Shown here piece after piece: positions 20,400 through 30,187 of a stretch of DNA of 64,000 bases. The notes beneath the pieces are model-generated. The model made no database searches. It was not told where the DNA came from and worked only from the letters and a program-made list of their open reading frames with translations. The DNA is from Porphyra umbilicalis (taxonomy: Eukaryota > Rhodophyta > Bangiophyceae > Bangiales > Bangiaceae). Both the position numbers and the translations under genes were made by a program. Where the stretch lies: assembly GCA_002049455.2 (NCBI GenBank), contig KV918888.1, positions 62,001-126,000 of the forward strand. Reading direction: 5' to 3'. Each line of letters begins with the position of its first letter. The first letter of the stretch is position 1.

Positions 20400-23300
20400 G
20401 CGCCCGCCGCCTCGGCCGCCGGCCGTCCGTCCCCCCCCCCCCCCCCCACCCCGCGCCCGCCGCCCCCGCCCTGTCGCCGCCGCGCTTCCCCCCCCCCCCC
20501 CCCCCCCCCACCACATCAAGCCCATCGCCGCGTGCACCACAGGCGACTCGGTACCCCCCCCACCCCGCCCCCCCTTTGCTCCATTTTTTTTCTCCTTGTT
20601 TTCTTGCTTGTTCTCCCTCGACCCCGCCGCCCCCCCCACCCCCCCCCCCCCCCCCGCCCCCTCCGCGGCGCTGCCATGCCGCCCCCCCCCCCCGCCGCCC
20701 GCGGCGGCAGCGGCGGCGCGCCCGCATCGGCCGCCGGCGGCGGCGGCGCGCCCACGCCGACCCCCACCGCCGATTCCCCCCCCCCCCCAAACGCGCGCGG
20801 GTGTCCCCCCGCCCCCCCGCCCCCCCCGCGCCCGCGGCCGCGCCCGCCGGCGGGGGCACCCCGCCCCCCCCCCGCGCCCGCCGCCCGCCGTCGCGGCTCG
20901 CCGACTTGGCCGACGCGGCGGCCGCCGCGACGCCGTCGCCGCCGCGGCCGTCCACCCGCTCCGCGGCGCCGCCGGGGGCGGCGGCGGAGGCGGCAGCGGC
21001 GGCGGCGACGGCGGTGGCGCTGTCGCCGCCGCGGCCAACCACCCGCGCCGCGGCGGCGGGCGGCGCCGCGGCCGCGCCGGCGGCGGCGGCGGCGACGGCG
21101 GCGGCGGCGACGGCGGCGGCGCTGTCGCCGCCGCGGCCAACCACGCGCGCCGCGGCGGCGGGCGGCGCCGCGACCGCGCCGGCGACGGCGGCGACGGCGG
21201 CGGCGGCGACGGCGGCGGCGGCGGGGGCGGCGGCGCTGTCGCCGCCGCGGCCAACCACGCGCGCCGCGGCGGGGGCGGCGCCGCGACCGCGGCGGCGACG
21301 GCGGCGACGGCGGCGGCGACGACGGCGGCGGCGGCGGGGGCACCCGCCCCCTCCCCCGCGGCCGTTGGCGCGGCGGCGGGGGTGGCGGCGGTCGCGGCCG
21401 CCGCCGCCGCCGCGTCGGCCGCGGAGCGCGCCGCCTTTGCGTCGGTCGTGGCGGCGGCGACGCGGCCGGCGGGGCCGCCGGCGGGTGCCGCCGCGGGGGG
21501 GGGAGAGCGCGCGGCGGCGGGGGGGGGGGGGGGGGTGGGGCGGCTGCTGCCGCCCCCACCTCGGCCGCCGCCGAGCGCGCCGCGTTTGCGGCCATCGTTG
21601 CCGCCGCCACGCGGCCGGCGTCGACGGCGACGGCGACGGTGGCGGCGGCGGCGGCGGCGACGGCGACGGCAGCCGCCGGCCGCCGCTGGTCGACGGGCGG
21701 TCACACGCCGGCGGCGGCGGCCGGCACGGCGGCGGCGGCGGCGGCGGCGGCGCGCCCCCCCGTGACGCCGCCGGCCATTCGGGGGGCGGCGGCAACGACG
21801 CCGCCGGGGCGCCGGTGGCGCCCGGGCGCCGCCGCCGCGCGCCGCGCGCCGCCGCCGGCGGTGGGGGGGCGGCGGGCGGGGGGGGGGGGGGGGGGGGTGC
21901 CCCCGCCCCCAGTGCCGGCGGCGGCGGGCGCGGCGGCGGCAGCGGGGGGGGGGGGGTGGCGCCGGCGACGGCGCCGGCGCTGCTCGCGCGCCGCGCCGCG
22001 TCGGCACCGGCGCCGGCGCCGGCACCGTCGCCCGCGTCGACACCGGCGGCACGCCCGTCGCCACTGCCGTCGGGCGGGCGCCCGTGGCCGTCAATGCTCG
22101 CGCGCCGCGCCGCGTCGGCGGCGGCGGCGACGGCGGCGGCGGCGGTGGCGACACCGCCGCCGCTGCCGCCCACGCACGCGTTGCCACTGCCGTCGGGGGA
22201 GCGCCCGGCGCCGTCCGTGGCGGCGGTCGACGCGGCAGCGGCGGCGGCGGCGGCGGCACCGTCGCCGCCGCTGCCGGCAACGCCCGCGTCGGCGGTGGCG
22301 GCGGCGCTCGCCCGCCGCACCCCGGCGAGGGTGGCGACCGCGGCGGGTCGGCGCGCAGCGGCGCCGGCGCCGTCGTCCCCGGCGGCAGACGCGGGGACCC
22401 CACCGCCACCCTCGCCGGCGCCATCACCAACCGGGCGCCCGCTGCGGGCGGCGCGGGGGGGGGCGCCGTCGGCCACGGCGGCGGCCGCCCCGCCGGCGGC
22501 GTCCCAGCCCGCGGCGGCGGCGGCGGCGGCGGCAGCGCCGACGCGGCCCGCAACGCTGCCGGCAACGGCAAACCACCGGCCGTCGGCGCGGTCGGCCGCA
22601 CCGACGCCACTGGCGGCACCGTCGGCAGCGCCCACGCCGGCCGCGCCGTCGGGCGCGTCGACGGCGCCGCCGCCGTCGACGCTGCCGCGCGCGTCGGCGC
22701 GGGTGGCGACGCCGCCAACGTTGGCGACGGCCACGCCGCCCGTGCGGCCGGCCGCGCCGACGCTGCGCGTGCGGGCGGCGGCGGCGGCGGCACCGCCGCC
22801 AACCACAGCGGCGGCGGCGACGGCACCGCCGCCAACCGCAGCGGCGGCGGCCGCCCCCCGCCCCGCGGCGGCGCCCGCGGCGGCGACGCCCGCTCGGCCG
22901 GCCGCTGCCGCGGCGGCGGCGGCGCCCGCCCGCCCTCCGCGGGTGCCGTCGCCCGCCGCGCCGCCGCCGCCGGCCGACGCGCCGCCGCCGTCGTCGTCCC
23001 CGCCGCCCGCGCCGGCGGCCGTGACGCGGCGGTCCGCCACGCCCGCCCCCGCGCCGGCGCGGCCGGGGGGGGCGGCCGCCCGCGCGGCGACAGCGGCGCC
23101 GGCCGCGCAGGCAGCGCCGGCCCCGCCGGCGCGTATCGTAGCGGCCGCCAACGGCGCGGCGGGCGCGGCGGGCGCCCCCGCCGCCACCCCCGCCGCCGCC
23201 CGCGCGCCACCCGCCGCAACGGTGGCGGCGGCGGTGCCCGCGCGGGCGGTGGCGGCGGCGGCAGCGCCCGCCGCAGCACCAGCCGCGGCGCGGCCGTCGC

Positions 23301-23426
23301 CGCCCGCCGTGGCGGCCGCCGCGCCGCCCGCGGCGCGGCCGGCACCCGCCCAGGCAGCCCCACCGACGCTGACGGTGGCCCCGGCGGCGGCGGCGGCCGC
23401 CGCGCCGCGCCCCGCCCCCGCGCGCA
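20400..23426 (+). other. Ala/Pro/Arg-coding G+C repeat tract, possible 5' extension of the amine oxidase gene
   Basis: About 3 kb of nearly A/T-free sequence, open in most frames because stops need A and T. Evidence that the plus strand may code: the phrase giving SPPRPTTRAAA recurs at about 20932, 21019, 21121 and 21235 with spacings 87, 102 and 114, all multiples of three. Paralogous phrases ERAAFASVVAAATRPA and ERAAFAAIVAAATRPA occur near 21425 and 21575, and RPWPSMLARRAASA-like phrases near 22000-22110. These lie in different plus frames separated by G or C homopolymers (for example near 21515 and 21885). A start candidate is the ATG at 20676. Whether this is one protein fused to the oxidase or non-coding expansion cannot be settled by eye. 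Confidence 0.4.
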
Positions 23427-25997
23427 ATGCACCCGCGGCGGCGCCTGCGGCGGGGCGGCGGGCGTCCTTGCCCGTGCCCCCCCCGCCGCCGGCGCGCCCG
23501 CCGCGGCCGCCCCCGCCCGTCGCCGGCGCCGTCCCCCCGCCGGGCACCGACGCTTGCGCCGCGTCCCGCGGCGGCGGCGGCGGCCGCCGCCGCGGGCGCG
23601 CCCGCCGCGGGCGCGCCCGCTGCGCCGCGCGTCGCGCCGCGCCGCGCGCCGGCCGCCCGCGGCCGCCGGGCGGGGGGGGGTGGCGCCGCCGCCGCGGCGC
23701 GGCGCGCGCCGCCGCCGGCGGGGCTCGCCCCGGCCCAGACGGCGCCGGCGCCGACGCCCGCGGCGGCGGCCGCCGCGGCCGCCGGCGGGCGCGCCTCCCC
23801 TCCCGCCCCCGCCGCCCGTGTGTCTGCCACCCCCGCGGGTGTGGCGCTGCCACCCGCACCCGCCGCCGCCGCCGCTGCCGCCGCGGCGCCCGCCGCCGCG
23901 GCTGCGGTCGGCGCGGGGACCCGCCCCGGGGGGCGCCTCCCCCCCGGCGCGGCCCCCCCCAAGTCGGTCCTGATCATTGGGGCGGGCCTCGCCGGCCTCG
24001 CCGCCGCCCGGGAGCTCACCGCCGTCGGCTTTTCGGTGACGGTGGTGGAGGCGCGGCCGCGCCTCGGCGGCCGCGCCGTCACGGACTGGTCGCTCGGCGC
24101 GCCCGTGGACGTGGGCGCCGCCTTTGTGCACGGCGTCGACGGCAACCCGCTGGCGCCGCTCGTCATGGCGGCGGGCACGGAGGTGTACACGCCGCGGGAG
24201 GTGTCGTCCCTCTACACGTCGGGCGGGGCGACCATCCCCAAGGCGGACGACGCGCTCATGGGCTCTCTGTGGCGGCGCATGCTCAACGAGATGGACCGCT
24301 TTAGCCGCACCCCGCCGCTGTCCGCGTCGGCGTCGCTCGACGTGTCGCTCGGGGAGCTCGTCAACCAGCTGACGGCCGTGTTGGAGCTGACGCCCCCGCA
24401 GGCGGCCGCCCTGCGGTGGCAGGTGTGCAACGTGGAGATGCCGTGCGCGGCCGACTTGGCGGACCTGTCGGCCAAACACTGGGACATGGACGTGGTGAAC
24501 GCGTTTGGGGGGCAACACCCGGTGCTCTGCTCGGGCTACTCGTCGCTCGTCGCCAAACTCGCGGCGGGCACGACCGTGCACACGGGGACGGTCGTGCGGG
24601 GGATTGAGTGGGAGGTGCCCGTGGCGGAGGGCGGGGCGGCGGCCGCCGACGGGATGGACACTGGCGGCACTGGCGGCGGCGGCAGCCCCTCCTCCTCCCC
24701 CTCGCACCCCCCCCGCCTCGGCGTGCGCGTCACCGCCACCGCCGCCGACGGTTCCCCCCGCACCTACACGGCCGCGGCGGCGATTGTTACCCTCCCGCTG
24801 GGCGTCCTCAAAGCCGGCACGGTGGCGTTTGACCCCCCCCTCCCCCTCTGGAAGACGGTGCCGATCGAGCGGCTCGGGTGTGGGCTCCTCAACAAGGTCG
24901 CCCTGCGCTTTGCGGCGCCCTTTTGGCCGCCCACCGCCGACTATGTGGCACACGCCCCGTCGGCCGCGACCGACGCGTCGTCCCGCTGCGCGCACTTTCT
25001 TTTCCTCTCCCTCGCCGCCGCCACGGGCGCGCCCATCCTCGTTGCCTTCCTCGCCGGCTCCGCCGCCGAAGCGGCCGAGGCGCGCCCCGACGGGGACCTC
25101 GTCGACGCGGCGATGGGGGTCCTCCGCGGCATCTTCCCCGCCGCCCCCGCCCGACCGCTCGCCTACACGGTGACGCGCTGGCGGGCCGACCCGCACGCGC
25201 GGGGCAGCTACTCGTACCCGGCCGTCGGGTCGACGCCGGGGGATTACACGGCCATGGCGCTGCCGCTCGGGCGCACCCTCCGGTGGGCGGGGGAGGCGAC
25301 GAGCCGCGACGCGCCCGCCACCGCCCACGGCGCGTTTGCGTCGGGGTTGCGGGAGGCGGGGCGCCTCGGGCGGGAGGCGGGGGGGATGTCCCCGGCGGCG
25401 GGGGCGCTGTGGGAGCGGGAGCTGGCGGGCATGTTTTACCCGCCAGTGGGGATTGGCGCGCAGCTGCGGTGGCGGCGCCCGCCGTCGGGAGGAAGGCAGA
25501 GGGAGGGGGGGGGGGGGGGTCGCCGGCCGTCGGCAAGGCCGGGGGGGGGGGGAGGCCGCCGGTGCAAAGGGGGGGGGCGCCCCGCGGCGGCCCCCGCGGG
25601 GCAAGCGCAAGCGGTCGGCGGCCGCGTCGTGAGCGGCTGCCCGGGCGCCACTTTCGTGGCGCGCCGTGCGGTGGGGTGGGCTTTGCGACGCACGCCTCGC
25701 CCGTGCGTCGTCTTGTCATGGGGTGCGGGCGCCTGCCGGTGGTTGCCGGTCACTGGAAACGGCCGTCGATGTTCCCTGTTGCCTGTCGCACAGTGCCGTG
25801 CTCCATCCCCCCCGCCGCCATCCTGCGGCGCTCACCCCCCCCGGCACCCCCCACCGTCGCCCCCCCCCCCCCCCCCGCTCACCCAAACGACTCCAAGCGG
25901 CCGAGGAGGTGCCCAAAAGCGCCCTCAACGGCGGCCCCCCCCTCCCCCCCCCCCACCTCTGCCGCCGCCGCCACCCCCAACGCGCGCACGCCCGTAA
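23427..25997 (+). CDS. Flavin amine oxidase, LSD1/polyamine-oxidase type
   Basis: The FAD-dependent amine oxidase domain starts near residue 179: VLIIGAGLAGLAAARE (dinucleotide fold), VTVVEARPRLGGR (GG motif), VDVGAAFVHG and, near 371, YSSLVAKL. The segment GLLNKVALRF near residue 487 contains the Lys matching the conserved flavin-contacting lysine of LSD1 and plant polyamine oxidases. Near 617, TLRWAGEATSRDAPATAHGA closes the FAD site. The family oxidises polyamines or N-methyl-lysine using O2. No SWIRM domain and no LSD1-type tower insertion are visible, so substrate is open. The ATG at 23427 gives a 178-residue Ala/Pro/Arg leader that could continue a much longer upstream tract. The catalytic domain ends near residue 650 (about 25376); the remaining low-complexity tail to the stop is doubtful and overlaps the 3' end of the opposite gene. 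Confidence 0.82.
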   Translation: MHPRRRLRRGGGRPCPCPPRRRRARRGRPRPSPAPSPRRAPTLAPRPAAAAAAAAAGAPAAGAPAAPRVAPRRAPAARGRRAGGGGAAAAARRAPPPAGLAPAQTAPAPTPAAAAAAAAGGRASPPAPAARVSATPAGVALPPAPAAAAAAAAAPAAAAAVGAGTRPGGRLPPGAAPPKSVLIIGAGLAGLAAARELTAVGFSVTVVEARPRLGGRAVTDWSLGAPVDVGAAFVHGVDGNPLAPLVMAAGTEVYTPREVSSLYTSGGATIPKADDALMGSLWRRMLNEMDRFSRTPPLSASASLDVSLGELVNQLTAVLELTPPQAAALRWQVCNVEMPCAADLADLSAKHWDMDVVNAFGGQHPVLCSGYSSLVAKLAAGTTVHTGTVVRGIEWEVPVAEGGAAAADGMDTGGTGGGGSPSSSPSHPPRLGVRVTATAADGSPRTYTAAAAIVTLPLGVLKAGTVAFDPPLPLWKTVPIERLGCGLLNKVALRFAAPFWPPTADYVAHAPSAATDASSRCAHFLFLSLAAATGAPILVAFLAGSAAEAAEARPDGDLVDAAMGVLRGIFPAAPARPLAYTVTRWRADPHARGSYSYPAVGSTPGDYTAMALPLGRTLRWAGEATSRDAPATAHGAFASGLREAGRLGREAGGMSPAAGALWERELAGMFYPPVGIGAQLRWRRPPSGGRQREGGGGGRRPSARPGGGGGRRCKGGGRPAAAPAGQAQAVGGRVVSGCPGATFVARRAVGWALRRTPRPCVVLSWGAGACRWLPVTGNGRRCSLLPVAQCRAPSPPPPSCGAHPPRHPPPSPPPPPPLTQTTPSGRGGAQKRPQRRPPPPPPPPLPPPPPPTRARP

Positions 25998-26361
25998 TCA
26001 TGGCCGGGAGGGGCACGCCCAGCTCCCCATACAACTCGCCCATAATCGCGGATCCCGCGTCGGACGTCCAGCCCCCCCCCCCCCCCCCGCCACCGCGTAC
26101 GACGCGACGCGCACAAAGTGCCAAAAGTCGCGCCAGCAGGCGGCCGCCCGGAACGGCGGGTACAACCCCCCGCCGGCGTCAAAGATGCCGGGGTGCGCGT
26201 CGCCAACCGCCCCGCGCGCGTCTGCAATGAGCGCGTCGACGCGGTCGCGGAGGGCGGCGGCCGCGGCGGCGGTTGGCGGCGACGACGCGGCGGCCGCCAG
26301 CTCGGCGTCGGTGAGGAAGCGGCCGCCCGCCTGCGCGGCGGCGGCGGCGGCGGCCAGCGGC

Positions 26362-26398
<37 letters not shown>

Positions 26399-26697
26399 TG
26401 ACAGACGCCAGGAGCGCCGGGTCGCACAGCGGCGCCGCCCGCTGCGCGGCAATGAGCGCTTCGGCGCGGGGGGAGAGGCCGGGGGAGGTCCCCGCCGTCA
26501 CCGCGTCGGTGCGGGCGGGGCGGGGGGCGCCGGGGGGGGGGCGTCGGCCGACGCGGATGGCGTCGTGGCGACGCGGGGGGGGGGGGGCGCGTACAGACGC
26601 TGCGGCGGTGGGGGGGGGGGGGGGGGGGGGGGGGGGGCCGCGTGGCGCGGGGGAGGGCGCCGGCGGGGACAAAGGCGGCGGCGGGCGGGGGTGCCAT
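25879..26697 (-). CDS. Allophycocyanin-like phycobiliprotein, plastid-targeted, frame-broken
   Basis: The ATG at 26697 begins MAPPPAAAFVPAGALPRAT, typical of red-algal plastid transit peptides. The body follows the phycobiliprotein fold pattern: GRFLTDAELAAAA (helix A/B), LRDRVDALIADARGAVGDAHP, then GGGLYPPFRAAACWRDFWHF and VRVASYAVAGG, matching the allophycocyanin block around the bilin-binding Cys (C followed by R-D). The final block, AIMGELYGELGVPLPAMITG, then VRALG and a GAFGHLLGRLESF end, matches the C-terminal helices of allophycocyanin alpha/beta-like subunits. The first block, core and last block are in three frames. The breaks coincide with G/C homopolymers at 26610-26637 (28 nt) and 26072-26088 (17 nt); smaller runs lie near 26532 and 26577. 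Canonical ApcA-F/CpcA-B are plastid genes in red algae, so a nuclear paralogue is notable. Role unknown: rod/core variant, photoprotective or bilin-binding scaffold. Confidence 0.7.
26072..26088. repeat. 17-nt poly-C tract at a frame break
   Basis: On the minus strand this is a Gly-coding G17. The protein homology to phycobiliproteins changes frame exactly here: SYAVAGG upstream, SAIMGELYGELG downstream. Confidence 0.95.
26610..26637. repeat. 28-nt poly-G tract
   Basis: Uninterrupted G28 on the plus strand, a Pro run on the coding strand between the transit leader and the mature phycobiliprotein-like part. Strong G-quadruplex and slippage candidate. Confidence 0.95.
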
Positions 26698-27319
26698 GGC
26701 GGTGGCACAAGCGCGGTGGCACCGCCAAGAAGCGTCGTTGCCACGTACAGCAACGGGGCAAGACACGGACGGTGGCGGCCGCCGCAGCGCACCGACGTGC
26801 GCGCCACCACGGTCCGTGCCACGACAAGGATGCGCAGGGAGCGGGCCCCGCTGCCGCGAGCTGTTGGGGCGCGCGGGGCCTGGCCCAGCTCGCGCGGGCT
26901 CACGCGCGAGCGGCGCGTGGCGGTGGACCGCGGATCAACGGTGCCGTGGAGGTCACACCGTTGGCAAATGCACGCAATTGCAGACGCGTGCAAGTCGCCA
27001 GCCGTGCGCCTCGGCCGCGGTCGTTGTTGAGCCGCCGCCGCCCGCGCATGGCCGTCGCCCACGCGCTCTTTCTTCCACCGGCAGCCGCCGCTTTCATGGG
27101 TTGCCACTCCGTGTCCCGTGCGTGGACGCGCTTGGTGGACTGATTTTCCTTTCGACGGGCGCCTCTTCCCTCGCCCTCTTCTTTTCTGGTGGCTTCTTGG
27201 CCGACGACGACCCGCCGCCCGTGGCCGCGCGCGCCGACCCGGGGCCGGCCCTCTTTCCTCCCCCCGCCCCCGCGTCGCTCCTTGGCTCCTCCTCTTCCGG
27301 CGACCACCCCGCCGCCACC
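26698..27319. promoter_or_regulatory. Shared divergent intergenic region, phycobiliprotein-like / Pelota
   Basis: 622 bp separate the two divergent ATGs, so both promoters must lie here unless there are unseen 5' exons. The last 200 bp before the Pelota start is pyrimidine-rich (CTTTTCTGGTGGCTTCTTGG and similar). No TATA box is obvious. Confidence 0.35.
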
Positions 27320-28522
27320 ATGCGGGTCATACGAAAAGACATTGACAAGTCTGGGGAGGGCACCATGAAGCTCCTCCCCGAGTCGGCCGAAGACCTGTGG
27401 CACGCCTACCACCTGGTCCTCCCCGGCGACTTTGTGCGCGCGTCGACCTTCCGCAAGGTGCAACACGAGACGGCCACCGGCTCCTCCTCCTCTGAGCGCG
27501 TGCGCCTATCGTTGACGCTGGAAGTGTCGTCGGTGGCGTTTGACGCCCTCTCTGCGGCGATGCGCGTCACGGGGCGGGTGATTGTGGCCAACGCGTCGGT
27601 CAAGGTCGGCGCCTTCCACACCGCCGAGTTGGACGTCCACCGCGCGTTTACGCTCGGCAAGAAAAACTGGGACGCGCTCGCCATGGAGCGCGTCGCGCTG
27701 TCGACCGACGCGGCGGCCGACGCGGACGCGGCGGCGGTGGTCATGCACGACGGCCTCGCGCACGTGTGCCTCCTCTCCCGCTCCATGACGCTCGTGCGGT
27801 CGCGGGTGGAAACGCCCATCCCGCGCAAGGGCAAAAACGCGCTCTACAACCGGGACGGGGCGCTCGCCAAGTTTTTCGCGGCGCTCCTCCGCGCGCTGCT
27901 GCAGCACGTCGACTTGGGGGCGGTCAAGGTCGTCCTCCTCGCGTCGCCGGGGTTCACCAAGGACTCCTTTTTCGCCTATGCGATGGAGGAGGCGGCGCGC
28001 ACCAACTGCCGGCCGCTGTTGGAAAACAGGGGCAAGATCCTCCTCCTCCACTGCTCGTCGGGCTACAAGCACGCGCTGACGGAGCTCCTCGCCGACCCGG
28101 CGGTGACCGCCCGCCTCGCCGACACGGCGGCGGTCGCCGAGGCGCGGGCGCTCGACGACTTTTTCGCCATGCTCTCGGCCGAGCCCGCGCGCGCCGTGTA
28201 CGGGCCCAAGGCGGTGATGACGGCGGCGGAGCTCGGCGCCGTTGAGTCGCTCCTCGTCACGGACGAGCTGTTTCGGTCGGCGGTCGTGGCGACGCGCTCC
28301 CGCTACGTGGCGCTGGTGGAGGAGGTCAAGGCCGTTGGCGGCAAGGTGCACGTGTTTTCCACCCTCCACCCGACGGGGGAGCGCCTGCGGGACATGACGG
28401 GGCTGGCGGCGGTGCTGCGCTACCCGCTGCCCGACGCGGAGGATGAGGACGAGGAGGAGGAGAGTGAGGATGAGAGCGGGGCGGAGAGCGGGGGGACGGC
28501 AGATGACGGGGAGGGGGGGTGA
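27320..28522 (+). CDS. PELO: Pelota/Dom34, ribosome-rescue factor
   Basis: Encodes 400 aa, close to the family's about 380-400. The ATG lies in GCCGCCACCATGC, an excellent Kozak-type context. The N-terminal Sm-like domain starts MRVIRKDIDKSGEGTMKLLP with the family phrases EDLWHAYHLVLPGD and STFRKV. The eRF1-like central domain contains PIPRKG, the no-GGQ loop region, LLASPGFTKDSFF and LLHCSSGYKHAL. The C-terminal domain has VMTAAELGAVESLLVTDELF and VFSTLHPTGERLRDMTGLAA, followed by an acidic tail (DAEDEDEEEESEDE) as in eukaryotic Pelota. With Hbs1 it splits ribosomes stalled at mRNA 3' ends (no-go and non-stop decay). The frame is uninterrupted across the whole gene and no intron is needed. 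It is convergent with the Nudix gene 311 bp downstream. Confidence 0.96.
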   Translation: MRVIRKDIDKSGEGTMKLLPESAEDLWHAYHLVLPGDFVRASTFRKVQHETATGSSSSERVRLSLTLEVSSVAFDALSAAMRVTGRVIVANASVKVGAFHTAELDVHRAFTLGKKNWDALAMERVALSTDAAADADAAAVVMHDGLAHVCLLSRSMTLVRSRVETPIPRKGKNALYNRDGALAKFFAALLRALLQHVDLGAVKVVLLASPGFTKDSFFAYAMEEAARTNCRPLLENRGKILLLHCSSGYKHALTELLADPAVTARLADTAAVAEARALDDFFAMLSAEPARAVYGPKAVMTAAELGAVESLLVTDELFRSAVVATRSRYVALVEEVKAVGGKVHVFSTLHPTGERLRDMTGLAAVLRYPLPDAEDEDEEEESEDESGAESGGTADDGEGG

Positions 28523-28833
28523 GGTGTGGCGGAAGGGTAGCTCGGCCCCATCAATTGTAAATGTGAGCAGCCGGGGCTGTGCTGTGTTGCCATTGACCAG
28601 TTGTATGCGGCGCCGCACGCGGACGCGGCGGTGTCCATGCATGGGCCAGACGCCCTGTTACATGCTCGGACGCGGCAAGAGGGAACATATAAAACACGTT
28701 GGCAGAAAAATGGTATGATTGATGCCAAAACAACAAAAACCGGTGGTTCGTCAGCCTGCTTAGGTCGCCTGCCATCCCACAGCAGTGACGGCGGGCACCC
28801 CCCCGGCGGGCACCCCCCCCCCCCCCCACCCCC
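28523..28833. other. Convergent intergenic region
   Basis: The shared 3' region of Pelota and the Nudix gene. A+T-rich patches (AACATATAAAACACG and CAAAACAACAAAAACC) around 28683-28740 are possible polyadenylation regions. No gene. Confidence 0.4.
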
Positions 28834-29329
28834 CTACGGTCCTGGCGGCATCCGCCGCAGCGCCTCCCACAGCTGCTCGATATACTCGGGCGGCCGCGGC
28901 ACGAGCGCCGCGTCGCCCGACGCGAGGCGCGCGCGCAGCTCGCGCGCCCCAAACCAGGCGACGCCGTCGACCTCGGCGGCTTGGACGGCCCACCCCCCCC
29001 CCCTGGTGGGCTTCCACCTCCCCCGCCCCCACCACCACCGCGTACACGTCTTGGTGCTCCCGGTCGACAAACGCCCCGTGCGCCGCCGTCGAGCCGCGGC
29101 TGTCGCTGCGCACGACAAAGCGGCGGCCGCCGATGCGGGCGGCGGGGAGGCTCAGGCCGAGCTCCTCGGCCAACTCGCGGCCGGCCGTGTCGGCCGACGC
29201 GTCCCCCGCCGCAATGTGGCCCGCCGCCGACACGTCCCACCGGCCGGGGTAGGTGTCCTTGTCCGCCGCCCGCAGTTGGAGGAGCAGCTCCACGCGGCCG
29301 TCCACGTCGATGGGGGTGGCCGCCCCGTC

Positions 29330-29367
<38 letters not shown>

Positions 29368-29735
29368 CGCCGTCGGCGTCTGCGGGGGGGGCTTGTGCCG
29401 CGCGAGCCACACGTGGACGGAGCGGTGCCAGTCGCCGTCGGCGTGGACGCGGGAGCGGGGCTTGACGACGCCGGTCGGCCGCCCGTCGGCGTCGAGGACG
29501 TCAAAGCACTCCTCGCCGGCGACGCCCGCCGAGAGGGCAGCCACGCCCGCAGCAGCGTCCCCTGGTGGCGGCACCCGCGGGGTGGACGGCGGGAGGGGCG
29601 CAGTCGCGCGGGGGGGGGGCGGGCGGCGGCGGCCGCCGTGGCCGCCGCCCGCCCGCGGCCGCCGCGGGCCACCAGTCGGCGCGCGCCCGCCGCCGTGGCG
29701 ATGGCAAAACAAGGGATGGGGGGCAGGAACGCCAT
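28834..29735 (-). CDS. Nudix hydrolase (IPP-isomerase-like), plastid-leader candidate, frame-broken
   Basis: The ATG at 29735 begins [20 protein letters not shown], a red-algal-type plastid or organelle leader. Then follow [58 protein letters not shown] and AAGHIAAGD, a Nudix box ending [10 protein letters not shown], and a C-terminal [20 protein letters not shown] with [15 protein letters not shown]. This is the architecture of YfcD-like/plant Nudix proteins that resemble isopentenyl-diphosphate isomerase; substrate not assignable. The REXXEE core is intact, while the usual Glu of GX5E appears to be Asp/Ala (GDASADT). Segments lie in three or four frames; the changes map to G/C runs at about 29608-29616, 29386-29393 and 28990-29002. 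Confidence 0.75.
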
Positions 29736-30187
29736 GCTGTTTTTAGGCGCAGACAGTGGGGGGAGGGCCGCGGCGGCAGCGTCTGGACGCTTGCACGTCC
29801 CCAAGTCCGCAGCAGCGTGCGAGGTGCGGCGCCGTGGCGCGGCTGCCGCCTGGTCGCCGAGCGTGGGGAAGGCAAGGTCGCCGCGGCGGGGCCAGGTCCC
29901 TACGTCTCGGGGTTGAACTCAGATGAAGTGGTGGAAGCGCGCGGTCCACGGCATGATTGGCGAAAGAACGTGGCCAGCGTCCAACTGTGGCCATTCGAAC
30001 CTCAAATACGCGACTGCTTGTCACAAGAACTGCCAATGGGGCACTTCGTAAGTATTCAAAATAATTCAATACAAACGTTGATACTTGAACTGAAAGCGTG
30101 TTCGCGAAAACACCCAGGCTGAAAGTTGTGCGGTGATCGAAGACCACCTATTTGTGTAAGTTTCGAACCATCATTTAGACTTGAAAC
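29736..30187. other. Upstream region of the Nudix gene, with solo repeat end
   Basis: Contains GAACTGAAAGCGTGTTCGCG at 30087, a solo copy of the 18725/20365 boundary repeat. Otherwise nothing recognised. Confidence 0.5.

Noticed and set aside
20334-25610. 1758-codon open frame on the minus strand, and other giant frames on both strands over 20.3-25.6 kb
   Set aside because: The DNA is almost free of A and T, so stops are rare in every frame. The plus strand carries the recognisable flavin oxidase, and the minus product is only Arg/Ala/Pro.
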